Positions 7,781-16,895 of a stretch of DNA of 64,000 nucleotides are shown here, one piece after another. The notes beneath the pieces are model-generated. The model had not been told where the DNA came from. It worked only from the letters and a program-made list of their open reading frames with translations, and ran no database searches. The DNA is taken from contig CAZVLB010000019.1 of assembly GCA_964627935.1 (NCBI GenBank), positions 1-64,000 on the forward strand, read 5' to 3'. The stretch's first letter is position 1. Every line of letters starts with the position of its first letter. Both the position numbers and the translations under genes were made by a program. This DNA comes from JAABVY01 sp964627935 (lineage in GTDB: Bacteria; Zixibacteria; MSB-5A5; JAABVY01).

Positions 7781-10717
7781 CTATGGCGTATATGGGCAGC
7801 AATCACCTCCTTGACCAGCCCATGAGCCCGGATGACAGTCTCCCGGCGGAGAGCCACTGGCAAAAACAAAATTAATTATCCAGACAGCATCGGACACGTT
7901 AACCCCCTGGTTTTGACTCGCATCCCCGCAGGCCAATCTTGGCTGAGGAGGTAAAGAATTTGGAACAAAAACATAATTTATAAGCCATACTGCATCGGCG
8001 ACGTTAACCATACCATCGTTGTTGGCATCACCGCAAATTCCCTCGCATGGCGGCGGAGAAAGACATTGAATTGCATCATAGGCATTTATTTTTCCATCAT
8101 ATCCGTTACTGCTTGTTGATCGCAGACAAGACAGAATGTCGCTATAATAGACTGTTGGGTTTTTATCCAACATAAGAGCTGCTACACCTGCAACATGAGG
8201 AGCCGCCATGCTGGTGCCTGCATTAAGATAATGACGATCGTTTTCGTCATGATAGAATGAATTGCAATTATGAGCATATGAACTCGAATCAGTAACGTTG
8301 GCAGATCTGCTCGACATAATAAATGCCCCAGGCGCATATAGATCAGGCTTGGTACGTCCATCGCGTGAAGGTCCCATGCTTGAAAATGGGGATATTGAAT
8401 CCACCGGATAATTACCAAACAGACTTATAGAATGTGTATTATGGTGAGGATCTGTCCAATCGCGCCTTGATGAATTTACAGAACCAACCGTTATGATTTC
8501 ATTTGCGTATCCTGGAACCGTTACTGTGTGTTCTCTGTTCACGTGACTGCCTGTAAATACCTTTCGTGATCCTTGGCCAGCGTCGGGCGCGAATTGGTAA
8601 ATCCATGCGTCCCATCTCCCGAGACCAGTGCCATCCATCTCTATTTGCCAGGTGCCAGCGCTCATTTGGTACCAAGGCCCGTTTGGTGGATAGGGACCAT
8701 CATGAATTTGGATTATAATGAGATTATCCAGGGGATGACCTCCCGAGATAGGATCGGGTAAATAGGGATCAAAATACTGATGGCAAACTCTTATAATTCC
8801 ATCCGTATTCAATGTGTCCGCAATCCATCCGTCAAAAGAGGCGGTATTACTCGCACAGTATAATCGGACAGGATCATAGCTGTTATTTGGCCCGATGACA
8901 CGTACCTGGGCATCAGTACCAACTCCACTGTTCTCATATAGAATATAGATTGAGAGAACATCGTAACCGTTTCCGGGCGCTGTGTCAACATCCAGATCAA
9001 TTGTACCTGGTCCATTGCAGGATGCGTGCAAGCTTTTATCTCCATCATTACCGGCGGATTTTACAATCACTCGACCTTTTCCCAAGGCAGGATCACTTGA
9101 TGTAATGATAGAGTCAATAAAAATCTCCAAAGGATGATCTCCTCGATGTGTCTTTGGATATTTGTATCCGAGACCAAGACTCATATTAATGACCCAGGGC
9201 ATATCTAATTGGGCAGATTTCTTTGCTATATACTCTACAGCTTCACTCCAATAATCTGGTGCTATCTGCTTAACAAATATAATATTGGCTTTGGGAGCGA
9301 TTCCGACGAATGACTGACTACCTCCGGATCGGTTATTTCCCGCGGCGATGCCGCTAACATGAGTGCCATGCCCATGATAATCTCTTCCTGGTTGAGATGT
9401 CTGAATGAATCCATTAATTGTGGAATATGAAAACTCAGTTCCTATTGAGCATGAAGGATATGTAGGATTAGGGCCAGTCTGATCTGTTTGATCCCAAAAA
9501 CACCTTATTCTCGTATTACCATTTGAATCTATAAAATCTTCATGAAGCCAATCCAATCCAAGATCAATGATTCCAATAATCACACTATCGCCGCTGACCC
9601 CAAGACTATCTTGAATTAAGGAATACCTGCAATTGATATCATCTGCGCTATAATTTAATTCAGGAGAAGCCTTTGGTGCTGGCATTATATAATGTACTTT
9701 CTTGACTTGGCAAAGTTGGGGCAGCAAATCAATATATATAATTGATGCTACCAGGCCTTTGGAAATAAGTTTTGTACCTATACCATATTGCTTTAAATTA
9801 TCTATATTGCCTTCGAAACCAATTCTCACAGGTACAATTTGTCGCCCATCTTTTCCTGGATAAATATCAATCTCATCGAAATTCACCGGGGGATTAACTG
9901 AATCATTTGGAATATAGACAATGTTGGGATTGCTGGATTTGCCTGCGAATTCGCATCTCGGTTCGGCAATCGGAAATCCTGCCGGCGGGGCAGTCGGATT
10001 GGAGACATCCTGGTTGGGATAATACTGGAAATCAGGTGGATAGATGATACCGGGCGGTAACTCATGAAATATCCAGCTTCCGGCCGGAGGCACGAAGACA
10101 TTATCGATGTAAAACGTATCCCCGACCATGGTGGGATCATCGGGAAGCTCGATTTGCATGGAATAAAGCACTGTGGGAGAACCGTGAGGAGGCAATGCGT
10201 TTGAAAAACTGAAGGCCACACCGCCCAGGAGCAGATGATCCGGATAGCCGGAGGTGCCAATCTGCCAGGCCCATGGCGCGGTTGCCCCGAACGCCTCATT
10301 ATGTACCTTTACGGCATCTATGACTGTGGAATCGCTGGATGTGAAATTGCCGTAGCCCTCGACCCAGTCAAATGATCCCGATCCGGCTGTACATGAAAAC
10401 TCGAATCCCAGGCTGGCGGCCTGAAGGTAGTGGTCATTCACAACCAGGAACTCAAGAGTATTCCTGCGTCCGATATAAAGTTGGTTACCGGAACCGCCGC
10501 CATTGAAGCGGACGATTACATTTCCGGTCGATCTGGACCCTCCGCGTTCTTTGATAATCAGCTTATCAATAGCATCTTCCAGTGATTCACCTGTGACCTG
10601 CTTGTAGACCATGCGCAGGTCATGATCCGCTTTACGGTAATGGTTCTCTTGCGCAGTTAGCGTAACCGCCGTAAGACAGATCAGTGCAATTAATGTGATC
10701 GAAATTTGTCGCCACAT
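7781..10717 (-). CDS. Secreted subtilisin-like (S8) serine peptidase with C-terminal dockerin-type repeats
   Basis: 978 residues. A signal peptide (residues 1-22, ending LTAQE) is followed by a roughly 300-residue beta-rich domain I do not recognise. The peptidase S8 domain has catalytic Asp385 (GIIDLGLD), His450 (GHGTHVSG) and Ser836 (GTSMAAPH), with oxyanion Asn in SAGNDGDKS. About 170 residues inserted between the Asn and the Ser look like a beta-sandwich. Two dockerin-I-like Ca-binding repeats (CGDANNDGMVNVADAVW and CGDASQNQGVNVSDAVW) end the protein. Start ATG has AAAGGAG upstream. The N-terminal domain looks richer in G+C than the peptidase part. Expected role: extracellular protein degradation. 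Confidence 0.92.
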   Translation of the reverse strand: MWRQISITLIALICLTAVTLTAQENHYRKADHDLRMVYKQVTGESLEDAIDKLIIKERGGSRSTGNVIVRFNGGGSGNQLYIGRRNTLEFLVVNDHYLQAASLGFEFSCTAGSGSFDWVEGYGNFTSSDSTVIDAVKVHNEAFGATAPWAWQIGTSGYPDHLLLGGVAFSFSNALPPHGSPTVLYSMQIELPDDPTMVGDTFYIDNVFVPPAGSWIFHELPPGIIYPPDFQYYPNQDVSNPTAPPAGFPIAEPRCEFAGKSSNPNIVYIPNDSVNPPVNFDEIDIYPGKDGRQIVPVRIGFEGNIDNLKQYGIGTKLISKGLVASIIYIDLLPQLCQVKKVHYIMPAPKASPELNYSADDINCRYSLIQDSLGVSGDSVIIGIIDLGLDWLHEDFIDSNGNTRIRCFWDQTDQTGPNPTYPSCSIGTEFSYSTINGFIQTSQPGRDYHGHGTHVSGIAAGNNRSGGSQSFVGIAPKANIIFVKQIAPDYWSEAVEYIAKKSAQLDMPWVINMSLGLGYKYPKTHRGDHPLEIFIDSIITSSDPALGKGRVIVKSAGNDGDKSLHASCNGPGTIDLDVDTAPGNGYDVLSIYILYENSGVGTDAQVRVIGPNNSYDPVRLYCASNTASFDGWIADTLNTDGIIRVCHQYFDPYLPDPISGGHPLDNLIIIQIHDGPYPPNGPWYQMSAGTWQIEMDGTGLGRWDAWIYQFAPDAGQGSRKVFTGSHVNREHTVTVPGYANEIITVGSVNSSRRDWTDPHHNTHSISLFGNYPVDSISPFSSMGPSRDGRTKPDLYAPGAFIMSSRSANVTDSSSYAHNCNSFYHDENDRHYLNAGTSMAAPHVAGVAALMLDKNPTVYYSDILSCLRSTSSNGYDGKINAYDAIQCLSPPPCEGICGDANNDGMVNVADAVWLINYVFVPNSLPPQPRLACGDASQNQGVNVSDAVWIINFVFASGSPPGDCHPGSWAGQGGDCCPYTP

Positions 10718-11135
10718 AAACTGCTCCTTTCGTTAATGAGTTAATGTTATTATGCCGGATCACGGGCATAGCTCGAAATCCGACTCCTGTGCCGATCAGA
10801 TCAGCCTTTTTCCCCTGCCAACTATACAGATTGTTTAAGAAAATATTCCGGGTGCATTTGCAATAATGGTGTGTATCTGCTATTTATAATTCTTGTTAAT
10901 TAATGTCAATGGAAATTATATTTATCTGAGCAGCCTGTTGCGGCAGTTCTTGAGCAAAGCGGTGAACTGCCGCTTACAAAAACAGCCCAAAGCAAGTTTG
11001 GGGGCAGGCCACCCACAGAGGTCACATCGATAACAGGCAGGTCGCGGTTCTGAACGAAGCGAAAAAACCGATATTCCAAGTTCCATCATTGTGCCGGGAG
11101 TACGTCCCCGTGCTGCCTGGAAGATAGCCCCCCCA
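10718..11135. repeat. Gene-free region with inverted repeats
   Basis: No credible gene. It contains a perfect 10-bp inverted repeat GCGGCAGTTC/GAACTGCCGC (10940-10949, 10964-10973) and a 6-bp hairpin CCCAAA/TTTGGG (10986-11002) next to GGGGCAGGCCACCCAC. The minus-strand reading GTGGGTGGCCTGCCCC...GCTTTGGGC resembles plus-strand 37105-37136. It may be a degenerate copy of a dispersed intergenic element. The part nearest the subtilase gene is A+T-rich and probably carries its promoter. Confidence 0.5.
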
Positions 11136-11170
11136 ATAAAAAAAGGCGCTACCAATAATGACAGCGCCTT
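11136..11170 (-). terminator. Rho-independent terminator of the M32 carboxypeptidase gene
   Basis: Perfect 8-bp stem AAGGCGCT/AGCGCCTT (11163-11170 with 11143-11150); on the minus strand a run of T residues follows. It lies 20 bases after the stop codon. Confidence 0.9.
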
Positions 11171-11190
11171 CATATCAGACTTGCTATTTA

Positions 11191-12711
11191 TTAGCTCAAA
11201 TACAACGGGCTGAATTTCTCTTCCAGATATTTCATGAAATGCTTATGCGAAAGCGGGCCTCCGGTCAGCACCTCGGCCAGCTGGGTCGGTGTATAACGAC
11301 GGCCATGAGCGTGGATATTGTCGTTGACCCATTTTTTGAATGTCGAGAAATCGCCGCGTTCGAACTCCGCATGCATATCCGGGTTATCCTTCAGAGCTTT
11401 CTGATAGAACTGCGCCGCATACAGGTTGCCCAGGGCATAGCTGGGGAAATATCCCAGCGCACCCATGCTCCAGTGCACATCCTGCAAACATCCCTGGGAA
11501 TCATCGGGGGGAGTGATACCGAAGAACTCGGTAAACTTCTCATTCCAGACACCGGGAATGTCGGCGACCTTGATATCTTTGTGAATAATGCCCAGTTCGA
11601 TTTCGAACCTGAGCAGAATATGCAGGCAGTAGGTTACTTCATCGGCATCCACACGAATAAACGAGGGACGGACATCATTGATGGCGAAGAAGAAATCATC
11701 GAACTTGACATTGCCCAGATTCTCCGGATAAGTCTGCTGTGCGCGCGGGAAGAAATGTGTCCAGAACGGCTTGCCGCGGGCCACGATATTTTCCCATGAT
11801 AGCGACTGCGATTCATGGATACCATAAGATACAGGTTCAGCCACGGGTAATCCGAAATATTCATCGCGCCTCAGTCCCTGCTCATAGATTCCATGCCCGG
11901 CCTCATGAACGATGCCGAAGAAGGCCTGGCCGAAATGTTTGGGATTGTAACGTGTCAGGATACGAACATCACCCGGCCCGATACCTGTGCAGAACGGATG
12001 AGTTGTTGTATCCAGGCGGCCCTTGCTGAAATCATAGCCAATCGCCGCGGCGGCCGCTTTGCCGAACATCTGCTGGCGATGAACATCATAGTCGTTTTCG
12101 ATGATCGACATGTCCGGATGTTTGCCGGATTCCTTGATTTTCTCAACAAACGGCACCAGGTCATCACGCAGATTGCTGAAAACTTCCGCCACCTGCTCGG
12201 TCTTGGTTCCTGGCTCATAATCTTCCAGAAGGGCGTCATAGGGCTCTTTATCGTAGCCGTAGGCCTCGGCCATGCGGAAATTCAGGTCAAATACCTTTGA
12301 AAGAATCTCCTGAAAATGTGAGAAATCTTTTTTGGCACGGGCCTCGACCCAGATCCCCTGGGCCCTGGTGGTGGTGGCAGAAAGTTCTTCCACCAGGTCT
12401 GTGGGAAGTTTGGTCTGACGGTCATAATCCCGGCGGATTTCACGGATATTGATAGCCTCGAGCGAGCTTTCATCCTTGACCAGGTCGGACTGCTCCAGTT
12501 CCGATATCAGATCACCGATCTCCGGCGCGGTGAATGTCTGATGCGCCATGCCGGCTATCATTGAGAGCTGTTTGGAGCGATGTTCCACACCGCCGCGGGG
12601 CATATATGTGCGCTCATCCCATCCCAGCACAGAACCTATCGAACTCAAATAGGCCGCTTTTTGTACCTTTTCAACAAGCTTCTGATAAAGCTTCTTAGAA
12701 TCTTCTGGCAT
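11191..12711 (-). CDS. M32 family metallocarboxypeptidase (Taq-type)
   Basis: 506 residues, the usual length of the family, with no signal peptide, so cytoplasmic. The zinc site HEAGHG (HExxH) lies in GIVHEAGHGIYE near the middle. Further family motifs are DERTYMPRGG near the N-terminus, HPFCTGIGPGDVRIL before the zinc site and DVHWSMGALGYFPSYALG after it. The enzyme removes C-terminal amino acids from peptides with broad specificity, excluding Pro. Start ATG has AAAGGA 6 bases upstream. It is monocistronic, with a strong terminator. Confidence 0.93.
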   Translation of the reverse strand: MPEDSKKLYQKLVEKVQKAAYLSSIGSVLGWDERTYMPRGGVEHRSKQLSMIAGMAHQTFTAPEIGDLISELEQSDLVKDESSLEAINIREIRRDYDRQTKLPTDLVEELSATTTRAQGIWVEARAKKDFSHFQEILSKVFDLNFRMAEAYGYDKEPYDALLEDYEPGTKTEQVAEVFSNLRDDLVPFVEKIKESGKHPDMSIIENDYDVHRQQMFGKAAAAAIGYDFSKGRLDTTTHPFCTGIGPGDVRILTRYNPKHFGQAFFGIVHEAGHGIYEQGLRRDEYFGLPVAEPVSYGIHESQSLSWENIVARGKPFWTHFFPRAQQTYPENLGNVKFDDFFFAINDVRPSFIRVDADEVTYCLHILLRFEIELGIIHKDIKVADIPGVWNEKFTEFFGITPPDDSQGCLQDVHWSMGALGYFPSYALGNLYAAQFYQKALKDNPDMHAEFERGDFSTFKKWVNDNIHAHGRRYTPTQLAEVLTGGPLSHKHFMKYLEEKFSPLYLS

Positions 12712-12821
12712 ATTGATTCCTTTCTGTATTTAACGCGATTTGTGTCAATCTAAAAACTTCAGGAATCTACAAAATATGCTACGATTTTGCAAGAATCTTG
12801 GCGCTGAAAGGTGCCCGGCAG

Positions 12822-14039
12822 TTACTGTTCCTGCAGATTTTGCAGGGAATCGGCCTCACGTTCCCGGGCTATGCGGATCGAATCCTCGATTCTTTCGGTG
12901 TTTTTGCGCTGGTAATGGAAATCCGGCTTGCTGCGGTAGGTCTTCTTACCATACTGTTTGTCGATATACTCGGCAATCGGCCTGATCTTCTCGTATGCGG
13001 GATTGTTCATATCGAATCCGACCGCAAACGGGTCAGTCTGACCCATATAGAGCAAGGTGCTGTCCGGCCCAAAAACAAGATTGTAGCCGATTTTGCTGCC
13101 TGCCAGCTCGGATATTTTTGAATCGGGCATCAATCCGAAAATTTCCAGCCCAAGATAGGTCGGGCCGGTATCCATAGGCGTGATCTTGAAAGCAGACTGA
13201 ATTGTATTGCCCGGCCCCGGGTTATCGCCCGGCGACTCCGGCAAAGACTCAATCTTTATATTATGTCCGGCAGTGATTTCATATTGCAATGCCTTGATTT
13301 CATCGGTCATCGGCTCAATCGTAAAACGAACATCAGAGGGTTCACCAATCACCGGTGTAGGATCAATTATCATTTTGATATCAAATGCATTGGCCAATGT
13401 GGATTGATAGGCATGAATTTCCTGCCTGAGGCCCTCGTGATGCACAGCTATGCTGTCACCGAAAACATATGGATGAGCGCCCAGGCTGTTCTCATAAGGG
13501 GGAGGATATTTGCCAAAATAGACCGGGTTGCCAAGCTCATCGAGAACCACAACAAGATGCATATATATGCGATCCTGTGTATTGTTATTTTCCTTGAATA
13601 TAAGATTGAATTCGCCCACCCCCAAAAGTGTCATTTCAAGCTCACGAATAAGCGTATCCCCGGGCCGGATAAATGCCTCCCAGGAAATCATGGTATCCGA
13701 TATATCAGCCAGATAACCCGGCCCCAGACTGACATCCAGATTCAGAGCATTATCGAAATGAACCGTCTCTGCCTTCAGGCGCTGGTTTTTCAAATGTGGA
13801 CGGTTCAATGTTAATGGATCGGGAAGCATGGCTTTCTCATTCATCTTTTTGCTTATAGCTACCATTTTCATCTGAAGCACGGCCATTTTATTCAATCCGG
13901 GCGACTTTGTAAACCTGAATTCGGCCCGATAGAGGCTGTCGGTATCCTCTGCGCTGTATACCACAGTTTTATCGAACTGTGCCAATACGGACATGTAAGC
14001 GACGGATAGAATAATCAATGTCATTATACAAATCTTCAT
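12822..14039 (-). CDS. Exported protein of unknown function
   Basis: 405 residues starting with a clear signal peptide (MKICIMTLIILSVAYMSVLAQ). The rest appears mostly beta-rich, with a charged C-terminal tail (about residues 365-405) that may form a helix or coiled coil. I do not recognise a family. It overlaps the end of the SprT-like gene by 4 bases, so the two are probably translationally coupled although their products act in different compartments. No terminator is evident. Confidence 0.7.
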   Translation of the reverse strand: MKICIMTLIILSVAYMSVLAQFDKTVVYSAEDTDSLYRAEFRFTKSPGLNKMAVLQMKMVAISKKMNEKAMLPDPLTLNRPHLKNQRLKAETVHFDNALNLDVSLGPGYLADISDTMISWEAFIRPGDTLIRELEMTLLGVGEFNLIFKENNNTQDRIYMHLVVVLDELGNPVYFGKYPPPYENSLGAHPYVFGDSIAVHHEGLRQEIHAYQSTLANAFDIKMIIDPTPVIGEPSDVRFTIEPMTDEIKALQYEITAGHNIKIESLPESPGDNPGPGNTIQSAFKITPMDTGPTYLGLEIFGLMPDSKISELAGSKIGYNLVFGPDSTLLYMGQTDPFAVGFDMNNPAYEKIRPIAEYIDKQYGKKTYRSKPDFHYQRKNTERIEDSIRIAREREADSLQNLQEQ

Positions 14040-14611
14040 TTTTTCCTCTGTGTGCTTTTGGCCGACCAGTGCAGTTTAAGCTTGAACATGCCGTTATATT
14101 TACCCCCTGAACATTCGCCACAGGAAGCCATAGACATGCGCCGCCTCCGAAAATATTTCTGCCCGCAGGCCGGACATATATAAACGTATTTGAAATGGCT
14201 CTTGGCGCCCGGATAATCCTTGGCATGCAGGCTGGTCTTGATTCGTGCCGCCTCGCGCTTAAATTCCTTGCCATGATTAGGATATAGAATATGAATCATT
14301 TCATGTTTCAGCGTATCCTCGACATCCTCGGGGTAATATTCATGATACTTGCGCCCCAGCCTGATTAGCTTATAGCCGGTATAATACTGTCCCGCCGATA
14401 ACATCCTGTTGGACCATTCGATTTTTACACGGGGCAATTTACCCCTGAAATAGCGATAATTCAGACGCTCATACATGCGCATAAGCCCCGATTCATCAGG
14501 GAGCAGCGATTTACCTTTAAGGCCATTAATTCCGCGATGTCTGAGGCCCTCCACGAACAAGTCAAAGTTAAGCGCCTTAAGGGCCCGCTTCGATTTTTTG
14601 TTCAATCGCAT
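14036..14611 (-). CDS. SprT-like zinc metallopeptidase
   Basis: 191 residues. HEMIHILYPNHGKEF carries the HExxH motif plus a downstream His. A C-terminal zinc ribbon (CPACG ... CGECSGG) completes the SprT/Spartan-like architecture. Bacterial SprT proteins are poorly characterised; eukaryotic Spartan cleaves DNA-protein crosslinks. Start ATG at 14611 has no Shine-Dalgarno sequence and lies 9 bases after a TAATAA sequence, which may indicate a leaderless transcript, but no good -35 box is at the right distance. It is the first gene of a two-gene unit and is divergent from the beta-helix lipoprotein gene. Confidence 0.82.
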   Translation of the reverse strand: MRLNKKSKRALKALNFDLFVEGLRHRGINGLKGKSLLPDESGLMRMYERLNYRYFRGKLPRVKIEWSNRMLSAGQYYTGYKLIRLGRKYHEYYPEDVEDTLKHEMIHILYPNHGKEFKREAARIKTSLHAKDYPGAKSHFKYVYICPACGQKYFRRRRMSMASCGECSGGKYNGMFKLKLHWSAKSTQRKK

Positions 14612-14684
14612 GTCGTGAATTTATTACGTTTCTTACTTGCTTACAAGCTCAATTTTAAATAGATTCAAAAAATCAGGAGGCCTT

Positions 14685-15959
14685 ATGCGATCTGTAATAA
14701 TCAAGGGTGGCTTGCTATTGATTCTGGCCCTGTTCTGGGCATGTGCCGAACCGGTCGAAACCGATGAGGCAGGGCGGGTTTATGTTGACGTTCTCTCGAC
14801 CGCGGCAGAGCCCGATGGCAGCTCCTATGCCCCCTACAAATCGCTGGAGGAGGCCATTTCCCGGGCCCCCGATGGCGCGGAAATCTATATCCTGCCGGGA
14901 CGCTATGAGGCTGAACCCGAAGATTTTACCGAGAAGCTGTGCGGCAATTGCGAGAATCACAAGACAACCGTAAAGGCCACCAGCGGATTCCATATCAAAG
15001 ACAAATCCGTCACCATCCGCGGCAAACATAAAGACAGCGTGGTACTTATCACAAATGCCGGTTATGGCCTGCTTTTTGAGCACAGCCCCCGCTCCGCCAT
15101 CTCAGATGTTACCATCACCGGAGGCAAACGCGATCCTGATGGTGCCGCAACTGATGCCGCGGTTGTGGTCAAATTCTCCAAAATCAGCTTGGAAAACTGC
15201 AAAATCATCAATAATGACCACCTGCTCGATACCGTAACTGTCGGAATCGGCGGGATTTTCGGACGCGAGGGCTCGGAAATGGTGATTCGCAACAACCTGA
15301 TCGACAATAACGGCTGGGATGGTATTGCACTTTATCGCGGCGCCAGCGCTTTCATATTCGACAATGTTGTCCGCCAGGGACGAGGAGCCGGAATCGGCAT
15401 CACCTGGGACTCCAAGGCCATAGTTGTCCGCAATGATGTCTCAAATTACTGGAAAGGAATCGGAACTTTTGGCAACTCTATGGCTGTTGTCACGAATAAT
15501 ATTATTCATGACAACCTCGGATGGGGTTTGATCGCTACCGGATTTTCAATGATGGATGCGCGCAATAACACAATCGTTCGCAACGGCAACTGCGGTTTCG
15601 CGGCCTGGTCCGAGGAGACCCGCGGCTACCTGCGAAATAATATCATCGCTTTCAATGGCTGGCGTGAGCAATGGGTCTGTCCCTGCGTAGGAGTTTGGAT
15701 GAACGGCAGCCTGGCAAATTTCCCGGTTTCCTATAACAATGTCTATGAAAATAAAGAAGGCAATTATCTGGATATGCCGGAATGGACCGGACGATACGGC
15801 AATATATCAATTGATCCGCAGTTCCGCGATTCACTTGATTTCAGGCTGGAACTCGGCTCACCGTTACGCGATGCGGGTGATCCGTATTACACTGATCCCG
15901 ACGGTAGCCGTTCCGATATGGGCGCATTCGGTGGACAGGAAGCTTCCCGAGAGTATTAG
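14685..15959 (+). CDS. Right-handed beta-helix lipoprotein (NosD-like)
   Basis: 424 residues from ATG 14685, chosen over upstream codons because AGGAGG lies 4 bases before it. A lipoprotein-type signal ends at Cys20. After an early DGSSYAPYKSLEEAI segment typical of pectate-lyase-like helices, parallel beta-helix coils repeat (IRNNLIDNNGWDGIALYRG, VTNNIIHDNLGWG, ARNNTIVRNGNCGF). Cysteine motifs C86-x2-C89-x2-H92 and C332-P-C334 could bind metal. The ABC ATPase gene starts 12 bases downstream, followed by the permease: the gene order of nosD-nosF-nosY. In nitrous oxide reducers NosDFY supplies copper-site maturation, but no nosZ is present here, so the substrate is unknown. It could also be a surface glycan-binding protein. 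Confidence 0.8.
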   Translation: MRSVIIKGGLLLILALFWACAEPVETDEAGRVYVDVLSTAAEPDGSSYAPYKSLEEAISRAPDGAEIYILPGRYEAEPEDFTEKLCGNCENHKTTVKATSGFHIKDKSVTIRGKHKDSVVLITNAGYGLLFEHSPRSAISDVTITGGKRDPDGAATDAAVVVKFSKISLENCKIINNDHLLDTVTVGIGGIFGREGSEMVIRNNLIDNNGWDGIALYRGASAFIFDNVVRQGRGAGIGITWDSKAIVVRNDVSNYWKGIGTFGNSMAVVTNNIIHDNLGWGLIATGFSMMDARNNTIVRNGNCGFAAWSEETRGYLRNNIIAFNGWREQWVCPCVGVWMNGSLANFPVSYNNVYENKEGNYLDMPEWTGRYGNISIDPQFRDSLDFRLELGSPLRDAGDPYYTDPDGSRSDMGAFGGQEASREY

Positions 15960-15971
15960 AGAATTGACATC

Positions 15972-16895
15972 ATGAGTTCAAAGTTTGTCGTAGTTGAAGA
16001 TTTAAGAAAACATTATAACAGCCTTAAAGCCGTTGATGGCATTTCCTTTAGCATCGATAAGGGAGAGGTCTTCGGCCTTTTGGGTCCCAATGGGGCAGGT
16101 AAAACCACGACTGTGGAAATCATGGAGGGCCTGCGCAAAGCCACCTCCGGAACTGTCCGAATCGATGGCCGCGATCCGCAGAAGGCCGATTATGCACTCA
16201 AGGAACAGATCGGGGTACAGCTTCAGAAATCCTCGCTGGATGATAATCTAAAGGCAGGTGAAGCCTTATGGCTTTTCGGATCATGTTACAAAAAATCACT
16301 GCCGGTTGACGATTTGCTGAAGCTTGTAGGTCTTGAGGAAAAGAAAAATACATACTACTCAAAGATGTCGGGCGGACAGCAGCAGAGGCTTTCATTGGCG
16401 ATTGCGCTGGTCAATGATCCCGGTATGGTTTTTCTGGATGAGCCCACAACCGGTCTCGATGCCCAGGCCCGCAGGACAATTTGGGATATTATCCGCAAGC
16501 TCAAATCCGAGGGCAAGTCGATGCTTTTGACGACGCATTATATCGAAGAAGCTGAGCTTTTATGCGACCGTGTTGCAATTATCGATCACGGCAAAATCAT
16601 CGCCCTCGGTAAACCATCGGAATTGATCAGTCAATCCGGCATCAAGCACAGGATACTGTTTAAAGTCAAAAATCCGATCAGCGATAATTTCAAAATTCAG
16701 ATTAAAAATAGTTTTGGCGAATTCCATCAGGAGGATGATTCCTATTCATTTCAGGCCGATGACGCCGGCAGGCCGCTTGTTGAATTGGTCAAACTGATTG
16801 AGGCGGAAGATAATGAGCTTTTGGACCTGCATTTGGCCCGTCCGACACTCGAGGATGTTTTCATAGATATTACGGGCAGGAGGATACGCGATTGA
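15972..16895 (+). CDS. ABC transporter ATP-binding protein (ABC-2 export type)
   Basis: 307 residues. Walker A GPNGAGKTTT, signature SGGQQQRLSLAIAL, Walker B VFLDEPTTGLD and the switch His in LLTTHYIEEAE are all intact, and a C-terminal extension of about 80 residues follows, as in DrrA/NosF-type exporters. Its last 4 bases overlap the permease start, so the two are translationally coupled. It energises the membrane protein encoded next. The beta-helix lipoprotein gene lies directly upstream. Confidence 0.93.
   Translation: MSSKFVVVEDLRKHYNSLKAVDGISFSIDKGEVFGLLGPNGAGKTTTVEIMEGLRKATSGTVRIDGRDPQKADYALKEQIGVQLQKSSLDDNLKAGEALWLFGSCYKKSLPVDDLLKLVGLEEKKNTYYSKMSGGQQQRLSLAIALVNDPGMVFLDEPTTGLDAQARRTIWDIIRKLKSEGKSMLLTTHYIEEAELLCDRVAIIDHGKIIALGKPSELISQSGIKHRILFKVKNPISDNFKIQIKNSFGEFHQEDDSYSFQADDAGRPLVELVKLIEAEDNELLDLHLARPTLEDVFIDITGRRIRD

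Noticed and set aside
7543..7875. Frame after the S9 peptidase gene
   Set aside because: It covers the terminator hairpin and runs into the 3' end of the subtilase gene on the other strand.
10922..11173. 83-codon frame on the minus strand
   Set aside because: It spans a terminator and two inverted repeats and resembles noncoding repeat sequence; no ribosome site.
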